DNA of 64,000 nt from Limosilactobacillus reuteri subsp. reuteri (GCF_000016825.1 NC_009513.1:769001-833000); one strand, 5' to 3'. Positions 1-10,207 are shown, numbered from the stretch's first letter. Translations and numbers: made by a program. The notes: generated by a model not told the origin, from the letters alone.

Positions 1-499
1 AACTGTTGAACGGCCCAAACGGCAAGTGACTATTAGCAAATTTGAATTACTAAGCTCAAAGTATGATAAGAAAAACAAACAACAACGAATCCGCTTTAAT
101 GTTGAATGTAGTAAGGGTACTTATATTCGGACACTTGTTGTTGACCTTGCACGTAAACTAGGATATCCAGGAGTAATGAGTTTGTTAACGCGGTTGAAGA
201 GTGGAGGCTTTACTCTTGATCAGACTCTAAGTTTAGATGACGTTCGCGATGCTGTTGCGACCCAAACTCTCCAGCAATACTTGTATCCTTTAGATTATGC
301 TTTGAAGGACTATCCGCAATTAACGATTCAAGTGGCTCAATGGAAAAAGGTTCAAAATGGGGGATGGCTTTCTCCAAGTGAACTTAATACTAGCGAGAAG
401 GAAATTGTGTTATCATTTGATGGACAAGTAAAAGCACTGTATCATTTTGATCCGAAAAATAAAATGTATAAGCCAACTAAAATGTTTGCAGTTAATTGA
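1..499 (+). CDS. truB: tRNA pseudouridine(55) synthase TruB, C-terminal part
   Basis: TruB converts U55 of the tRNA T-loop to pseudouridine. The gene is cut by the window edge; the reading frame is open from base 2, so only about 165 C-terminal residues are present. The segment SKGTYIRTLVVDLARKLG is the conserved TruB motif that follows the catalytic domain, and the rest is the usual C-terminal extension. Thirteen bases separate it from ribF, and truB-ribF is a common Firmicute pair, probably cotranscribed. Confidence 0.93.
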   Translation, partial: TVERPKRQVTISKFELLSSKYDKKNKQQRIRFNVECSKGTYIRTLVVDLARKLGYPGVMSLLTRLKSGGFTLDQTLSLDDVRDAVATQTLQQYLYPLDYALKDYPQLTIQVAQWKKVQNGGWLSPSELNTSEKEIVLSFDGQVKALYHFDPKNKMYKPTKMFAVN

Positions 500-511
500 G
501 GAGTGTAGGAG

Positions 512-1459
512 TTGCAAGTTATAAAAATTCACCATCCTTTGGCAAAAAGACTAATTCCTGCGGGGCCAATTGTACTTGCAATGGGTTTCTTTGATGGTGT
601 TCATCGGGGGCATCAAGCAGTAATCAAATGTGCCCGTGAAATTGCCCGTGAAAAAGGATTGCCATTAGTAGTTTTGACGTATGATCATGCTCCTGGAATT
701 GTTTATCGTCAATATAAGGGCGGCTTTAAATATCTATCAACGGTCGATAGGAAGCTTGAATTATTAAATGATCTTGATGTCGATCGGGTTTATCTAATAA
801 GTTTTACATCATCGTTTGCAAGCCTTTCCCCTCAGCAATTTGTTGATGAGTATTTGGTAGGTTTTCATGCTCAAACGGTCGTAGCAGGTTTTGATCATAC
901 TTATGGAAAAGAAGATATTGCATCAATGAAGTTGCTTCCTAAGTATGCAGCGGGACGGTTTGAAGTTGTAACTGTGCCCAAATTTACTGAGGATGGAAGT
1001 CAAGAAAAGGTCGGTTCGCGAGAAATTCGGAAATTAATCGATGCTGGTAATGTGGAAGCAGCTAACCAAGCGTTAGGGTATCCTTATCAAACAACTGGCT
1101 TAGTAGTTCATGGCTTAGCTCGTGGACGAACACTTGGTTTTCCTACGATCAATGTTGAGCATCCAGAAGAGGAGCGAATTCCTGGAATTGGGGTCTATGC
1201 CGTCAAAGTTAAGCTCAGTAAGAAGTGGTATGACGGTATGGCAAGTGTTGGCCACAACATAACATTTGGCGATGCTAATCAATTAACGGTTGAAATTAAC
1301 TTATTTGATTTTCAACAAATGGTGTATGGCGAGGAAGTAGTTGTTCGTTGGTATCAGTACCTTCGTGGCGAAGAAAAGTTCACGGGAGCGGATGCATTAG
1401 TTGCACAGATGAAGCAAGATGAACAAGACGCCCGTCATATTTTAGAAAAATATAAATAA
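512..1459 (+). CDS. ribF: bifunctional riboflavin kinase / FAD synthetase
   Basis: RibF phosphorylates riboflavin to FMN and adenylylates FMN to FAD in the cytoplasm. The N-terminal nucleotidyltransferase half shows GFFDGVHRGHQ, an HxGH-type motif, near residue 26. The C-terminal flavokinase half shows GRTLGFPTINVE near residue 204 and PGIGVYAVKV. At 315 residues it has full family length. The start is a TTG preceded by a GAGGAG-type ribosome binding site. It works with the riboflavin transporter gene at 61610 to turn imported vitamin into cofactors. Confidence 0.95.
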   Translation: MQVIKIHHPLAKRLIPAGPIVLAMGFFDGVHRGHQAVIKCAREIAREKGLPLVVLTYDHAPGIVYRQYKGGFKYLSTVDRKLELLNDLDVDRVYLISFTSSFASLSPQQFVDEYLVGFHAQTVVAGFDHTYGKEDIASMKLLPKYAAGRFEVVTVPKFTEDGSQEKVGSREIRKLIDAGNVEAANQALGYPYQTTGLVVHGLARGRTLGFPTINVEHPEEERIPGIGVYAVKVKLSKKWYDGMASVGHNITFGDANQLTVEINLFDFQQMVYGEEVVVRWYQYLRGEEKFTGADALVAQMKQDEQDARHILEKYK

Positions 1460-1460
1460 A

Positions 1461-1521
1461 AGAGGTTTAGATTGATCTTTCGTGGCAATTGCACCACCAA
1501 GATTCATCAAACCTCTTTTTT
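1461..1521. terminator. bidirectional terminator between ribF and the convergent gene
   Basis: The arms AAGAGGTTT and AAACCTCTT enclose a second inner stem and are followed by a T run. On the other strand the same arms also end in a T-rich tract, so the structure can end ribF and the convergent 123-residue gene, whose stop codon overlaps the T run. Confidence 0.8.
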
Positions 1522-1891
1522 AATGCCGACTTCCCCGATGACTGGTAGTCTGATTAATTTTATGGATGTTTCGTTCAAATTTGAATCCGCCATCAGTCAC
1601 TAATTTGAAATGCCGCATTTTCCCGTTAAAAGGCTGGCCGTTTAAGCGCACTGTTGTCCAGTTACGCATAATTTCGGTCATTGAAGCAAGTGCCTTAAGT
1701 TGATTAGGATTGTTCTCCTTAATTGCTTCGTCTTTAATATCTGACTGCAAGCGATAGATTAGGTTGTTGTGATATTCTAATAGTTCATTCGTGAGGGGCG
1801 CATTACGGTATTTATTAAATAACTTCTGAATTAATAACATTGCTTCTTGAGTATTCTGGGGTTGAATATAGCGATGTTCTTTATGTTTCAT
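1520..1891 (-). CDS. hypothetical protein, 123 residues
   Basis: I do not recognise this family. The protein is soluble and basic, with no signal peptide or membrane segment, and is probably mostly helical in its first 85 residues; the C-terminal tail is rich in His, Arg and Ser. The start at 1891 has an AAAGGAG ribosome binding site eight bases upstream. It is convergent with ribF and divergent from hrcA. Codon use looks like its neighbours, so I treat it as a real gene of unknown function. Confidence 0.65.
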   Translation of the reverse strand: MKHKEHRYIQPQNTQEAMLLIQKLFNKYRNAPLTNELLEYHNNLIYRLQSDIKDEAIKENNPNQLKALASMTEIMRNWTTVRLNGQPFNGKMRHFKLVTDGGFKFERNIHKINQTTSHRGSRH

Positions 1892-1926
1892 GGATAAAGC
1901 TCCTTTAAAAAATTGTTTGACGTTTC

Positions 1927-1955
1927 TTGACTTTTAGGGTAGTAATTGGTATATT
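1927..1955 (+). promoter_or_regulatory. sigma-A promoter of the hrcA operon
   Basis: A -35 box TTGACT (1927-1932) and a -10 box TATATT (1950-1955) are separated by 17 bp. They lie just upstream of the CIRCE element and about 60 bp before the hrcA start. Confidence 0.8.
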
Positions 1956-1966
1956 ATACAGTGTGT

Positions 1967-1993
1967 TTAGCACTTGACCCTAATGAGTGCTAA
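1967..1993 (+). promoter_or_regulatory. CIRCE operator (HrcA binding site)
   Basis: The arms TTAGCACTT and GAGTGCTAA are separated by nine bases, which matches the CIRCE consensus with one mismatch in the left arm. HrcA bound here represses class I heat-shock genes, so the operon is autoregulated. The element lies between the promoter and the hrcA start, its usual position. Confidence 0.96.
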
Positions 1994-2011
1994 AAGGGGA
2001 AGTGATATACG

Positions 2012-3064
2012 ATGCTAACACAACGACAGAAAAAGATTCTGCAAGCGATTGTACGTCAATACACATCAACTGGTCAACCGGTTGGATCAAAACATTTAGC
2101 AGAAAAGTTACCTTTTAAGGTCAGTTCAGCAACTGTCCGTAATGAGATGGCGGTTTTAGAGGACAATGATTTGATCTTAAAAGAGCACTCTTCATCGGGC
2201 CGGATTCCATCGAAACGAGGTTACCGGTATTATGTTGATAACTTGCTTGATCCACAAGCAGTTACTGATAATGACCTGGTAGTAATTCAAAACTCACTTG
2301 GAAACGGTTTTCAAAAGATTGACGAGATTATTTCACATTCAGCAGATATCTTATCAAACTTAACTTCATATACTGCTTTTACACTAAAGCCTGAGCAAGA
2401 AAGTGTTCGTTTGAGTGGCTTTCGAGTTGTACCGCTGGGGAATCATAAGGTTATTGCGATCTTAGTTACCGACAGCGGTGAGGTTGAAAATCAGTCATTC
2501 ACTTTGCCGCCGGACATTGACACAGATGCAATGCAGGCAGTAATTAGAATGATTAATGATCAATTAGTTGGTTTGCCGCTATCAGAAGTGGTAAAACGAC
2601 TAAAAGATGATATCCCACTCCAGGTTCTGCATTATATGCATAGTCCCGATGGTTTCCTTGACATTTTTGATAATGTCTTATCTCAAGCAGCACGTGAGCG
2701 GTTTTTCGTTGGTGGTCGATTGAACTTACTGGATTTTGCAAGTACTCATGATCCCCACGCAATCCAATCACTGTATGGCTTGTTAGATAAGAACGACAAC
2801 TTATCGAATATCTTGGATTCGACACTTACCTCAGATAATGGAGTTAATGTTAAAATCGGTCAAGAAATCTCTAAGAATAAGCTTCTTGATGACTATAGCT
2901 TGATTACTGCAAGTTATAATGTTGAACAATATGGACGAGGAATTATTGCAGTTCTTGGTCCAACAAGGATGCCTTATTCACGGACGATTGGAATTGTAAA
3001 TGCCTTTCGCCAAGAATTAGCAAAACGGCTATTAGATTTCTACCGTCACTATTATGATTCATAG
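2012..3064 (+). CDS. hrcA: heat-inducible transcription repressor HrcA
   Basis: HrcA represses the class I heat-shock genes by binding CIRCE. The 350-residue protein has the family's usual length. The N-terminal winged helix shows LTQRQKKILQAIVRQY, then VGSKHLAEK and SSATVRNEMAVLE. The segment SSSGRIPSKRGYRYYVD is diagnostic. The ATG at 2012 follows a GGGGAAGTG binding site. It is the first gene of the hrcA-grpE-dnaK cluster and carries the CIRCE element in its own leader. Confidence 0.97.
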   Translation: MLTQRQKKILQAIVRQYTSTGQPVGSKHLAEKLPFKVSSATVRNEMAVLEDNDLILKEHSSSGRIPSKRGYRYYVDNLLDPQAVTDNDLVVIQNSLGNGFQKIDEIISHSADILSNLTSYTAFTLKPEQESVRLSGFRVVPLGNHKVIAILVTDSGEVENQSFTLPPDIDTDAMQAVIRMINDQLVGLPLSEVVKRLKDDIPLQVLHYMHSPDGFLDIFDNVLSQAARERFFVGGRLNLLDFASTHDPHAIQSLYGLLDKNDNLSNILDSTLTSDNGVNVKIGQEISKNKLLDDYSLITASYNVEQYGRGIIAVLGPTRMPYSRTIGIVNAFRQELAKRLLDFYRHYYDS

Positions 3065-3076
3065 GAGGCGAGTTAA

Positions 3077-3649
3077 TTGGCCAAGGAAAAACAAGAAGAA
3101 CAACAAAAACAAACTGCGCCTGAAAATGAAAAGGCACCTAAAAAAGATATAAAAAAAGAGGCTTCAGATAAGAAGGGTGATCAAACTTCTAAATTAAAAG
3201 AAGAGATCGCTGACTTAAAGAAGCAGCTCGCTGATAAAGATGACAAATATTTGCGAGCAGAAGCAGAAATTCAAAATATGACTAATCGTTTTAATAAAGA
3301 ACGGGCTCAAATCCTTAAATATGATGGTCAGGATTTAGCAAAGTCAATTTTACCAGTGCTTGATAACCTTAAACGGGCATTAGCAATTGAAGTTGTAGAC
3401 GATAATGGCAAGCAACTTAAAAAAGGCATTCAAATGGTCCATGATCACCTTGTAAAGGCATTAAATGATCATGGCATCACTGAAATCAAAGCTGATGGTG
3501 AAACATTTGATCCTACTCTTCACCAGGCAGTTCAAACTGTTCCGGTCGAAGAAGGTCAGAAGCCTGAAACTGTTGTTAATGTTCTTCAAGCAGGATATCA
3601 ACTCAAAGACCGGGTATTACGCCCAGCAATGGTTGTTGTTGCTCAATAA
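3077..3649 (+). CDS. grpE: nucleotide exchange factor GrpE
   Basis: GrpE releases ADP from DnaK during the chaperone cycle. The 190-residue protein has a long charged Lys/Glu-rich N-terminal coiled coil (residues 1-65), then the dimer helix and the C-terminal beta domain ending in LRPAMVVVAQ. Typical GrpE segments include ILPVLDNLKRAL. The start is TTG at 3077, placed seven bases after a GGAGG site. It lies 12 bp after hrcA and 24 bp before dnaK. Confidence 0.97.
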   Translation: MAKEKQEEQQKQTAPENEKAPKKDIKKEASDKKGDQTSKLKEEIADLKKQLADKDDKYLRAEAEIQNMTNRFNKERAQILKYDGQDLAKSILPVLDNLKRALAIEVVDDNGKQLKKGIQMVHDHLVKALNDHGITEIKADGETFDPTLHQAVQTVPVEEGQKPETVVNVLQAGYQLKDRVLRPAMVVVAQ

Positions 3650-3673
3650 ATTTGTGAGAGAAGGAAATAAATT

Positions 3674-5539
3674 ATGGCAAGTAATAAGATTATTGGTATT
3701 GATTTAGGTACTACTAACTCTGCGGTTGCTGTTATGGAAGGTAATGAACCTAAGATTATCACCAACCCAGAAGGAAGTCGGACAACACCATCTGTTGTTT
3801 CATTTAAGAATGGTGAAACTCAAGTTGGGGAAGTAGCAAAGCGTCAAGCAATTACTAATCCTAACACTATTTCATCAATCAAGAGTCACATGGGTGAAGC
3901 AGGATACACTGTTGAAGTTGATGGTAAGAAATATACTCCACAAGAAATTTCAGCAATGATTTTGCAATACCTTAAGAAATATGCTGAAGACTACATTGGT
4001 GATACTGTTACTCAAGCAGTTATCACTGTTCCTGCATACTTCAACGATGCTCAACGTCAAGCTACTAAGGATGCCGGTAAAATTGCGGGCCTTGATGTAA
4101 AGCGGATTATTAACGAACCTACTGCTTCATCCCTAGCATACGGTCTTGACAAAAAGGACAAAGATGAAAAGATCCTTGTTTATGACCTTGGTGGTGGTAC
4201 ATTCGATGTTTCCATTCTTGAATTAGGTGACGGTGTCTTCCAAGTTCTCTCTACTAATGGTGATACTCATTTAGGTGGGGATGACTTTGACCAAAAGATT
4301 ATGGATTGGTTAATCGATGGCTTTAAGGAAGAACACGGTGTTGATCTTTCTCAAGATAAGATGGCGCTTCAACGTTTGAAGGATGCTGCTGAAAAGGCTA
4401 AGAAGGACTTGTCTGGTGTTCAAGAAGCACAAATCAGCTTACCATTTATTTCAGCTGGTGAAAACGGCCCATTACACTTGGAAAAGACATTAAGTCGGGC
4501 ACAATTTAACCAATTAACTAACGATTTGGTTGAGCGGACAAAGCAACCGGTATTGAATGCTTTGAAAGATGCTGATCTTACTTTTGATGACATTGATGAA
4601 GTTATCTTAAATGGTGGATCTACTCGTATTCCTGCCGTTCAAGAAATGGTTAAGGAATTAACTGGTAAGGAACCTAACCACTCAATTAATCCTGACGAAG
4701 CCGTTGCTCTTGGTGCAGCTATTCAAGGTGGGGTTCTTACTGGTGATGTTAAGGATGTCGTATTACTTGATGTTACTCCACTTTCACTTGGTATTGAAAC
4801 CATGGGTGGTGTCTTCACTAAGTTGATTGACCGTAACACAACTATTCCTACTTCAAAGAGCCAAATCTTCTCAACTGCTGCTGATAACCAACCAGCTGTT
4901 GACATTCACGTTCTTCAAGGTGAACGTCCAATGGCAGCAGATAATAAGACTTTGGGTAACTTCCAACTAACTGATATTCCTGCTGCTCCTCGTGGTGTTC
5001 CTCAAATCAAAGTTACATTTGATATCGATAAGAACGGTATTGTTAATGTTTCTGCTGAAGATCAAGGAACTCATAAGAAGCAAAACATCACTATCAAGTC
5101 TAACTCAGGCTTAAGTGATGAAGAAATTGAACGGATGAAGAAGGATGCTGAAGAGCATGCTGAAGCCGACAAGAAGAAGAAGGAAGAAGTTGACTTGAAG
5201 AATGAAGTTGACCAAGAACTCTTCCAAGTTGATAAGACTTTGAAGGAAGTTAAGGGTAAAGTTCCTGAAGATGATATCAAGAAGGCTGAAAGTGCTCGTG
5301 ACGAATTAAAGAAGGCTAAAGAAAGCGGCAACCTTGATGAAATGAAAGCTAAGAAGGATGCTTTGAACAAAGTTATTCAAGACCTTAGCGTAAAGCTTTA
5401 CCAACAAGCTCAAGGTGCACAAGGTGGCGCTGCTAATGGTCAACCTGGTGATAGCCAACAAAATGGTAATGACAACGGTAATGATGACAATACTGTTGAT
5501 GGTGATTTTAAGGACGTTACACCAGACGACAAGAAATAG
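3674..5539 (+). CDS. dnaK: molecular chaperone DnaK (Hsp70)
   Basis: DnaK is the ATP-dependent Hsp70 chaperone that works with DnaJ and GrpE. The ATPase domain starts with [10 protein letters not shown] and contains [10 protein letters not shown] near residue 174. The substrate-binding domain follows from about residue 360. The C-terminal tail from about 575 is Gln/Gly/Asn/Asp rich and ends in an acidic segment. It lacks the roughly 24-residue N-terminal insertion of proteobacterial DnaK, as expected for Gram-positive proteins. At 621 residues it is full length and has an AGAAGGA binding site. Confidence 0.98.
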   Translation: MASNKIIGIDLGTTNSAVAVMEGNEPKIITNPEGSRTTPSVVSFKNGETQVGEVAKRQAITNPNTISSIKSHMGEAGYTVEVDGKKYTPQEISAMILQYLKKYAEDYIGDTVTQAVITVPAYFNDAQRQATKDAGKIAGLDVKRIINEPTASSLAYGLDKKDKDEKILVYDLGGGTFDVSILELGDGVFQVLSTNGDTHLGGDDFDQKIMDWLIDGFKEEHGVDLSQDKMALQRLKDAAEKAKKDLSGVQEAQISLPFISAGENGPLHLEKTLSRAQFNQLTNDLVERTKQPVLNALKDADLTFDDIDEVILNGGSTRIPAVQEMVKELTGKEPNHSINPDEAVALGAAIQGGVLTGDVKDVVLLDVTPLSLGIETMGGVFTKLIDRNTTIPTSKSQIFSTAADNQPAVDIHVLQGERPMAADNKTLGNFQLTDIPAAPRGVPQIKVTFDIDKNGIVNVSAEDQGTHKKQNITIKSNSGLSDEEIERMKKDAEEHAEADKKKKEEVDLKNEVDQELFQVDKTLKEVKGKVPEDDIKKAESARDELKKAKESGNLDEMKAKKDALNKVIQDLSVKLYQQAQGAQGGAANGQPGDSQQNGNDNGNDDNTVDGDFKDVTPDDKK

Positions 5540-5570
5540 CCTGCGGTAAACAGTCTTAAAATGTTAGTGT

Positions 5571-5610
5571 AAAAGCCAAAGGCCAGAAAAAAGGACTTTG
5601 GCTTTTACTT
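5571..5610 (+). terminator. terminator after dnaK
   Basis: The arms AAAAGCCAAAG and CTTTGGCTTTT close a stem-loop with a short T-rich tail. It may partly separate dnaJ from the upstream operon. A TGGTATAAC extended -10 sequence lies between it and dnaJ. Confidence 0.8.
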
Positions 5611-5667
5611 TCGTTTGCTGGCTGTGGTATAACTAAACAAGCAATAAAGTAATGAGGTATTTATTAT

Positions 5668-6819
5668 ATGGCAGAACAAGATTATTATGACATTTTAGGT
5701 GTCTCTAAGGATGCATCCGAAAAAGACATCAAGCGTGCATATCGTCGGCTTGCGGCAAAATACCACCCAGATGTTAACCACGAGCCTGGTGCAGAAGAAA
5801 AGTTTAAGAAGATTAATGAAGCATATGAGACATTGAGTGATAGTCAAAAACGTGCTCAATATGATCAATTTGGTTCAGCTGGCCCACAAGGTGCTGGCGG
5901 TCAAGGCTTTGGCGGCTTTGGTGGTGGTCAAGCTTATTCTAACTTTGGTGGCGGCTTTGACGACATCTTTAGTCAATTCTTTGGCGGCGGCGGTCGTACT
6001 CGTCGGGACCCAACAGCCCCGCGTCAAGGGCGTGATTTACAATATGCAATGACTCTTGATTTTATGGATGCGGTTTTTGGTAAAACAACTACTATCAAGT
6101 ATGACCGTGATGCAGAATGTAAGACTTGTCATGGAACCGGAGCTAAGCCTGGCAAATCGCCAATAACTTGTCCACGGTGTCATGGTGCCGGAGTGATTAC
6201 GAGCGTTCGTCAAACACCGCTAGGCAATATGCAAACTCAAACTACTTGTCCAGAATGTAATGGAACTGGAAAGATTATTAAGCCCGAAGATCGTTGTGAT
6301 ACTTGCCATGGTGCAGGACATGTTCACGAACGTCATGAGCTAGAAGTGAAGGTGCCTGCCGGAGTTGATGATGGTCAACAAATGCGGCTCCAACACCAAG
6401 GAGACGCTGGTGAGAACGGTGGCCCAGCCGGAGATTTGTATATTGTCTTCCGGGTAACACCAAGTCGAGAATTCCGTCGCGATGGTTCAACAATTTATGT
6501 TGATCGTGATATTTCGTTTGCTCAAGCAGCCTTGGGAGACGAAGTAAAAGTTAAAACGGTTCATGGTGATGTCAACCTTAAAATTCCTGCTGGAACACAA
6601 TCAGAAACTAATTTCCGCTTGCGTGGCAAGGGTGTTCCACACCTTAACGGTAATGGTAACGGGGATGAACATGTTACTGTCCATGTTAAGACACCTAAGA
6701 GCCTTAACAAACGTCAACGTGAAGCAATGTTAGCTTTTGCGGCTGCTAGTGGTGAAGATGTTAAGGGTGTGAAGAAGACAGTTCTTGATAAGTTACGTGA
6801 TGCCTTTGAGGATAAGTAA
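5668..6819 (+). CDS. dnaJ: chaperone protein DnaJ
   Basis: DnaJ stimulates the DnaK ATPase and delivers substrates. The J domain has HPD at residues 33-35, followed by a Gly/Phe-rich linker (about 71-110). Four CxxCxGxG zinc-binding repeats lie at about 151-213 ([32 protein letters not shown]), then the C-terminal substrate domains. At 383 residues it is complete. The dnaK-dnaJ gap is 128 bp with a terminator and a possible own promoter, so partly independent expression is likely. Confidence 0.98.
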   Translation: MAEQDYYDILGVSKDASEKDIKRAYRRLAAKYHPDVNHEPGAEEKFKKINEAYETLSDSQKRAQYDQFGSAGPQGAGGQGFGGFGGGQAYSNFGGGFDDIFSQFFGGGGRTRRDPTAPRQGRDLQYAMTLDFMDAVFGKTTTIKYDRDAECKTCHGTGAKPGKSPITCPRCHGAGVITSVRQTPLGNMQTQTTCPECNGTGKIIKPEDRCDTCHGAGHVHERHELEVKVPAGVDDGQQMRLQHQGDAGENGGPAGDLYIVFRVTPSREFRRDGSTIYVDRDISFAQAALGDEVKVKTVHGDVNLKIPAGTQSETNFRLRGKGVPHLNGNGNGDEHVTVHVKTPKSLNKRQREAMLAFAAASGEDVKGVKKTVLDKLRDAFEDK

Positions 6820-6830
6820 ATAATTTTTAT

Positions 6831-6866
6831 GAAGCAGGAAAAGCTTAATATTTTTCCTGCTTTTTG
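6831..6866 (+). terminator. terminator after dnaJ
   Basis: The arms AGCAGGAAAA and TTTTTCCTGCT are followed by a T run. A TGGTATACT extended -10 box lies downstream and probably drives lepA. Confidence 0.85.
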
Positions 6867-6949
6867 TATATCTAGTAGAAGGTTTCCCATTCTAAACGAG
6901 GATTTGGTATACTAGATAAAGAATATTCGTTGAAAGTGAGTCTTTTTAA

Positions 6950-8785
6950 ATGAACCTAGAAGAAATGAAAGAGCGGCAAAAACACATTCGGAATTTCTCG
7001 ATTGTTGCCCACATTGACCATGGAAAATCAACGCTTGCTGATCGTATTTTAGAAATGACTGATTCAATCAGCAAACGTGAAATGAAAAATCAGATTCTTG
7101 ATGATATGCCTCTAGAACGAGAACGGGGCATTACAATCAAATTAAATGCTGTTGCCTTGACGTATCATGCTAAAGATGGTGAAGATTACATTTTCCATTT
7201 AATCGATACACCAGGCCACGTCGATTTTTCTTATGAAGTATCACGGTCTCTTGCTGCCTGTGAAGGTGCCGTCTTAGTAGTCGATGCAACGCAAGGAGTA
7301 GAAGCGCAGACGCTTGCTAATGTCTTTTTAGCGCTTGACAATGACCTTGAAATTTTACCTGTTATCAATAAGATAGATTTACCTTCTGCTGATCCTGAGG
7401 GTACTAAGAAGCAGATTGAAGATGAAATTGGTTTAGATCCTGATGAGGCAGTTGATATTAGTGCTAAGACTGGAATGGGCGTTGATGAAGTCCTGGAAAA
7501 AATCGTTAAGGATGTTCCAGCACCAACAGGAGATTTAACTGCGCCTTTGAAAGCTCTTATCTTTGATTCAAAGTATGATGATTATCGTGGAGTTGTCCTT
7601 AGTGTCCGGGTTGTTGAAGGAACTGTAAAAAAAGGTGACCGAATTAAATTAATGAACGGTGGTACCGAATATGAGGTAGCAGAAGTAGGAATTAACTCTC
7701 CTAAACCATTGGCCCGTGATGTGTTAATGGCTGGGGATGTAGGTTACATTACGGCGGCAATTAAAGACATTAAAGATACCCGGGTTGGTGACACGGTCAC
7801 AAGTGCGGATAATCCTACAGATAAGCCGTTAGAAGGATATCGGCAAATGACGCCAATGGTATATGCTGGACTCTATCCAACCGATAATGCTAAATTTAAT
7901 GATTTACGTGATGCGTTGGAAAAGCTTCAACTTAATGATGCAGCATTAACCTTCGAACCGGAATCATCGCAAGCATTGGGATTTGGGTTCCGTTGTGGTT
8001 TCTTAGGGTTACTTCACATGGATGTTATTCAAGAACGACTTGAACGTGAATTTAATCTTGATTTAATCACGACTGCACCATCAGTTACTTATCATGTTGA
8101 ATTAGCAGATGGGACAACAAAGGAAGTGGAAAATCCGGCTGAAATGCCGGACGCTTCTTCCATTAAAGCGATTAAGGAACCGTATGTCCGCGCCTCAATC
8201 ATGGTCCCCAATGATTATGTTGGCCCAGTAATGGAACTTTGCCAACGGAAACGGGGAGACTTTGATACGATGGAATATCTAAGCGATACCCGGGTAAACG
8301 TTATTTATCATATTCCGTTGTCAGAAATTATTTTTGACTTCTTTGATAAGTTAAAAAGTTCTACACGAGGATACGCTTCCTTAGATTATGAAATTGATGG
8401 CTACCGTCCAAGTAATTTGGTTAAGATTGACATCTTGCTTAATGGCGATAAGGTGGATGCATTAAGCTTTATTGCTCACCGTGACTTTGCGGCAGAACGT
8501 GGTCGAGAAATTACTGCTAAATTAAAGAAGATCATTCCACGGCAAAACTTTGAAATTCCAATTCAAGCAGCAATCGGTTCTAAGATTATTGCCCGGACTA
8601 ATATTAAAGCCTACCGGAAAGATGTTACTGCCCGTATTCATACCGGGGATCCAGACCGGCGTGCCAAATTATTAGATAAGCAGAAACGTGGGAAGAAACG
8701 GATGAAGGCTGTCGGAAAAGTTGATATTCCTCAGGCCGCCTTTATGGCCGTTTTGAAGACTGATGAGCAATTGGACGAGAAGTAA
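6950..8785 (+). CDS. lepA: translation elongation factor 4 (LepA)
   Basis: LepA is a ribosome-associated GTPase linked to translation fidelity and back-translocation. The G1 motif AHIDHGKST lies near residue 21, DTPGH near 87 and NKID near 141. The LepA-specific C-terminal domain contains GGTRKKD-like segments, here [13 protein letters not shown], and ends conventionally. The 611-residue length is standard. It is the last host gene before the prophage remnant, whose integrase faces it convergently. Confidence 0.97.
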   Translation: MNLEEMKERQKHIRNFSIVAHIDHGKSTLADRILEMTDSISKREMKNQILDDMPLERERGITIKLNAVALTYHAKDGEDYIFHLIDTPGHVDFSYEVSRSLAACEGAVLVVDATQGVEAQTLANVFLALDNDLEILPVINKIDLPSADPEGTKKQIEDEIGLDPDEAVDISAKTGMGVDEVLEKIVKDVPAPTGDLTAPLKALIFDSKYDDYRGVVLSVRVVEGTVKKGDRIKLMNGGTEYEVAEVGINSPKPLARDVLMAGDVGYITAAIKDIKDTRVGDTVTSADNPTDKPLEGYRQMTPMVYAGLYPTDNAKFNDLRDALEKLQLNDAALTFEPESSQALGFGFRCGFLGLLHMDVIQERLEREFNLDLITTAPSVTYHVELADGTTKEVENPAEMPDASSIKAIKEPYVRASIMVPNDYVGPVMELCQRKRGDFDTMEYLSDTRVNVIYHIPLSEIIFDFFDKLKSSTRGYASLDYEIDGYRPSNLVKIDILLNGDKVDALSFIAHRDFAAERGREITAKLKKIIPRQNFEIPIQAAIGSKIIARTNIKAYRKDVTARIHTGDPDRRAKLLDKQKRGKKRMKAVGKVDIPQAAFMAVLKTDEQLDEK

Positions 8786-8860
8786 ACGTTGATGTAAAGG
8801 CGTTTCTAACTTGCTGGATTTCACAAAGTAGACCAATTTATATACCAATTAAAGTGTTTT

Positions 8861-8930
8861 GCCCACCATTTGCCCACATGAAGTACCTTCGTGGGCAAGA
8901 CGCAAGATACTTTGTGGGCAAATGGTGGGC
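8861..8930. repeat. inverted repeat at the integrase end
   Basis: Two 18-base arms (8861-8878 and 8913-8930, GCCCACCATTTGCCCACA and its complement) flank about 34 bases. The spacer contains another GTGGGCAA word. The repeat lies six bases beyond the integrase stop codon. It could be the integrase terminator, arm-type integrase binding sites or both. Confidence 0.7.
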
Positions 8931-8935
8931 AAGAT

Positions 8936-10096
8936 TTACATTTTAGCTATTTGATCAAGTAGATTTGCTGTTTGATGTTTCTTCTTATTGCTAAGATGGA
9001 CATAGGTATCTAGAGTGGTGGCAATTTTGTTATGGCCCAATCGTACTTGGACCTCTTTAGCAGATGCACCCGCTTCTAGTAACATGGTTGCGTGGGTATG
9101 ACGCAAACTATGGAAATTAAATGGGAAACCTAGCTCTTTAGTGACGGTACTTGCATAGTACTTAATCGAATTGGGAGTTACAGGTTTCCCATTTTCTTTT
9201 GTACATACAAAGTTAGATTCATGGTAATTTTTACCATATCGTAAACGATTTTCATTTTGTAGTCGCCGCTGAACTTTAAGCGCATGAATAAGTTGATCAC
9301 CGATTGCAATTGTTCGATAACTGGCAGCGGTTTTTAATTTTCCAAGTCGAACATCAGTTTTGGAATATTGTTTCATTTGCTGAGTAACATTAATTTCAGC
9401 ATCTGGTAAACTAACATTATCCCATTCAAGACCGGCTACTTCTCCACGCCTCATTCCAGTATAAAAGCTGATTAAAAGGGGAAGGTGAAATGGGTGGCCA
9501 AGAGGAAATTGCTCTAAAAGTTGATTAAATTGTTGTAGGGTAATAATTTTTAGATCTTCTCGTGTAGTTTTAGGATGGTTATATTTTGGCTGCCGGACAT
9601 ATTCTGCAGGTGATTGAGTAAGAATATGCCAGGGATGGACTGCTTGTCGAAAACCTTCCTTGATAACCATAAGAATAATTTCGACAGTATGACCATGGAG
9701 TCGTGAGTGATCAGGCTTGTATTCGGTAGAGTCTGCAATCTTATTAATAGTCTTTTGAATTAATTCTGGAGTAACTTTAGATAATTGGTAAATTCCAAGG
9801 GTAGGTTGCACATATTTATCCAAGACATGCCGATAATTCAGCTGAGTATTTTTAGATAAGTTAGTCTTAACATAATTGTCATACCAAAATTCAAAGTAAT
9901 CATGAGTTGAAATCTTATCAGTGTTGGTAACTGCTCCTGTATTTTCATAAAGCTCTAAAGCAACGCGTAATCGGTGCATTGCTTCCTTGTAAGAATCGCC
10001 TCCGACTCGTTCATACTGTCGTCTTTTTCCGTCTTTGTCAGCAATATCAAAGCGGTAGTACCATTTTTTACCACGCTTTCTAACATTACCATTCAT
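8936..10096 (-). CDS. int: phage tyrosine integrase
   Basis: This is a site-specific recombinase of the tyrosine family that inserts and excises phage DNA. The 386-residue protein has an N-terminal arm-type DNA-binding region (GKKWYYRFDIADKDGKRRQYER), a core-binding domain at about 65-170 and a catalytic domain. The catalytic residues are present: Arg in YTGMRRGEVAGLEW, HxLRH in FHSLRHTHATMLLEAG, His in LGHNKIATT and Tyr in DTYVHLS. The reading frame is intact, so the enzyme may be functional although the phage is not. The ATG follows an AAAGGAG site. Confidence 0.95.
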   Translation of the reverse strand: MNGNVRKRGKKWYYRFDIADKDGKRRQYERVGGDSYKEAMHRLRVALELYENTGAVTNTDKISTHDYFEFWYDNYVKTNLSKNTQLNYRHVLDKYVQPTLGIYQLSKVTPELIQKTINKIADSTEYKPDHSRLHGHTVEIILMVIKEGFRQAVHPWHILTQSPAEYVRQPKYNHPKTTREDLKIITLQQFNQLLEQFPLGHPFHLPLLISFYTGMRRGEVAGLEWDNVSLPDAEINVTQQMKQYSKTDVRLGKLKTAASYRTIAIGDQLIHALKVQRRLQNENRLRYGKNYHESNFVCTKENGKPVTPNSIKYYASTVTKELGFPFNFHSLRHTHATMLLEAGASAKEVQVRLGHNKIATTLDTYVHLSNKKKHQTANLLDQIAKM

Positions 10097-10166
10097 AGTA
10101 AAACTCCTTTCTGTTATAATAAAAATGTACTGAGGGTGTACTTCACCCCTAGTATTGCTATTGTGA

Positions 10167-10207
10167 CCTCAATGATCGACCGGCCAAAGTTGGATCATTG
10201 GGGTTTT
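10167..10207 (+). terminator. hairpin with T tail upstream of int
   Basis: The arms CCTCAATGATC and GATCATTGGGG pair with one G-T pair, with a smaller CCAA/TTGG stem in the loop and TTTT after the right arm. It would end a plus-strand transcript, yet the two flanking genes are both on the minus strand. A perfect TATAAT at 10115-10120 lies about 50 bp upstream on the plus strand. Confidence 0.55.

Noticed and set aside
5071..5370. 99-codon antisense frame in dnaK rich in Ser, Phe and Leu
   Set aside because: The composition is that of the complement of a Lys/Glu/Asp-rich coding region; there is no binding site.
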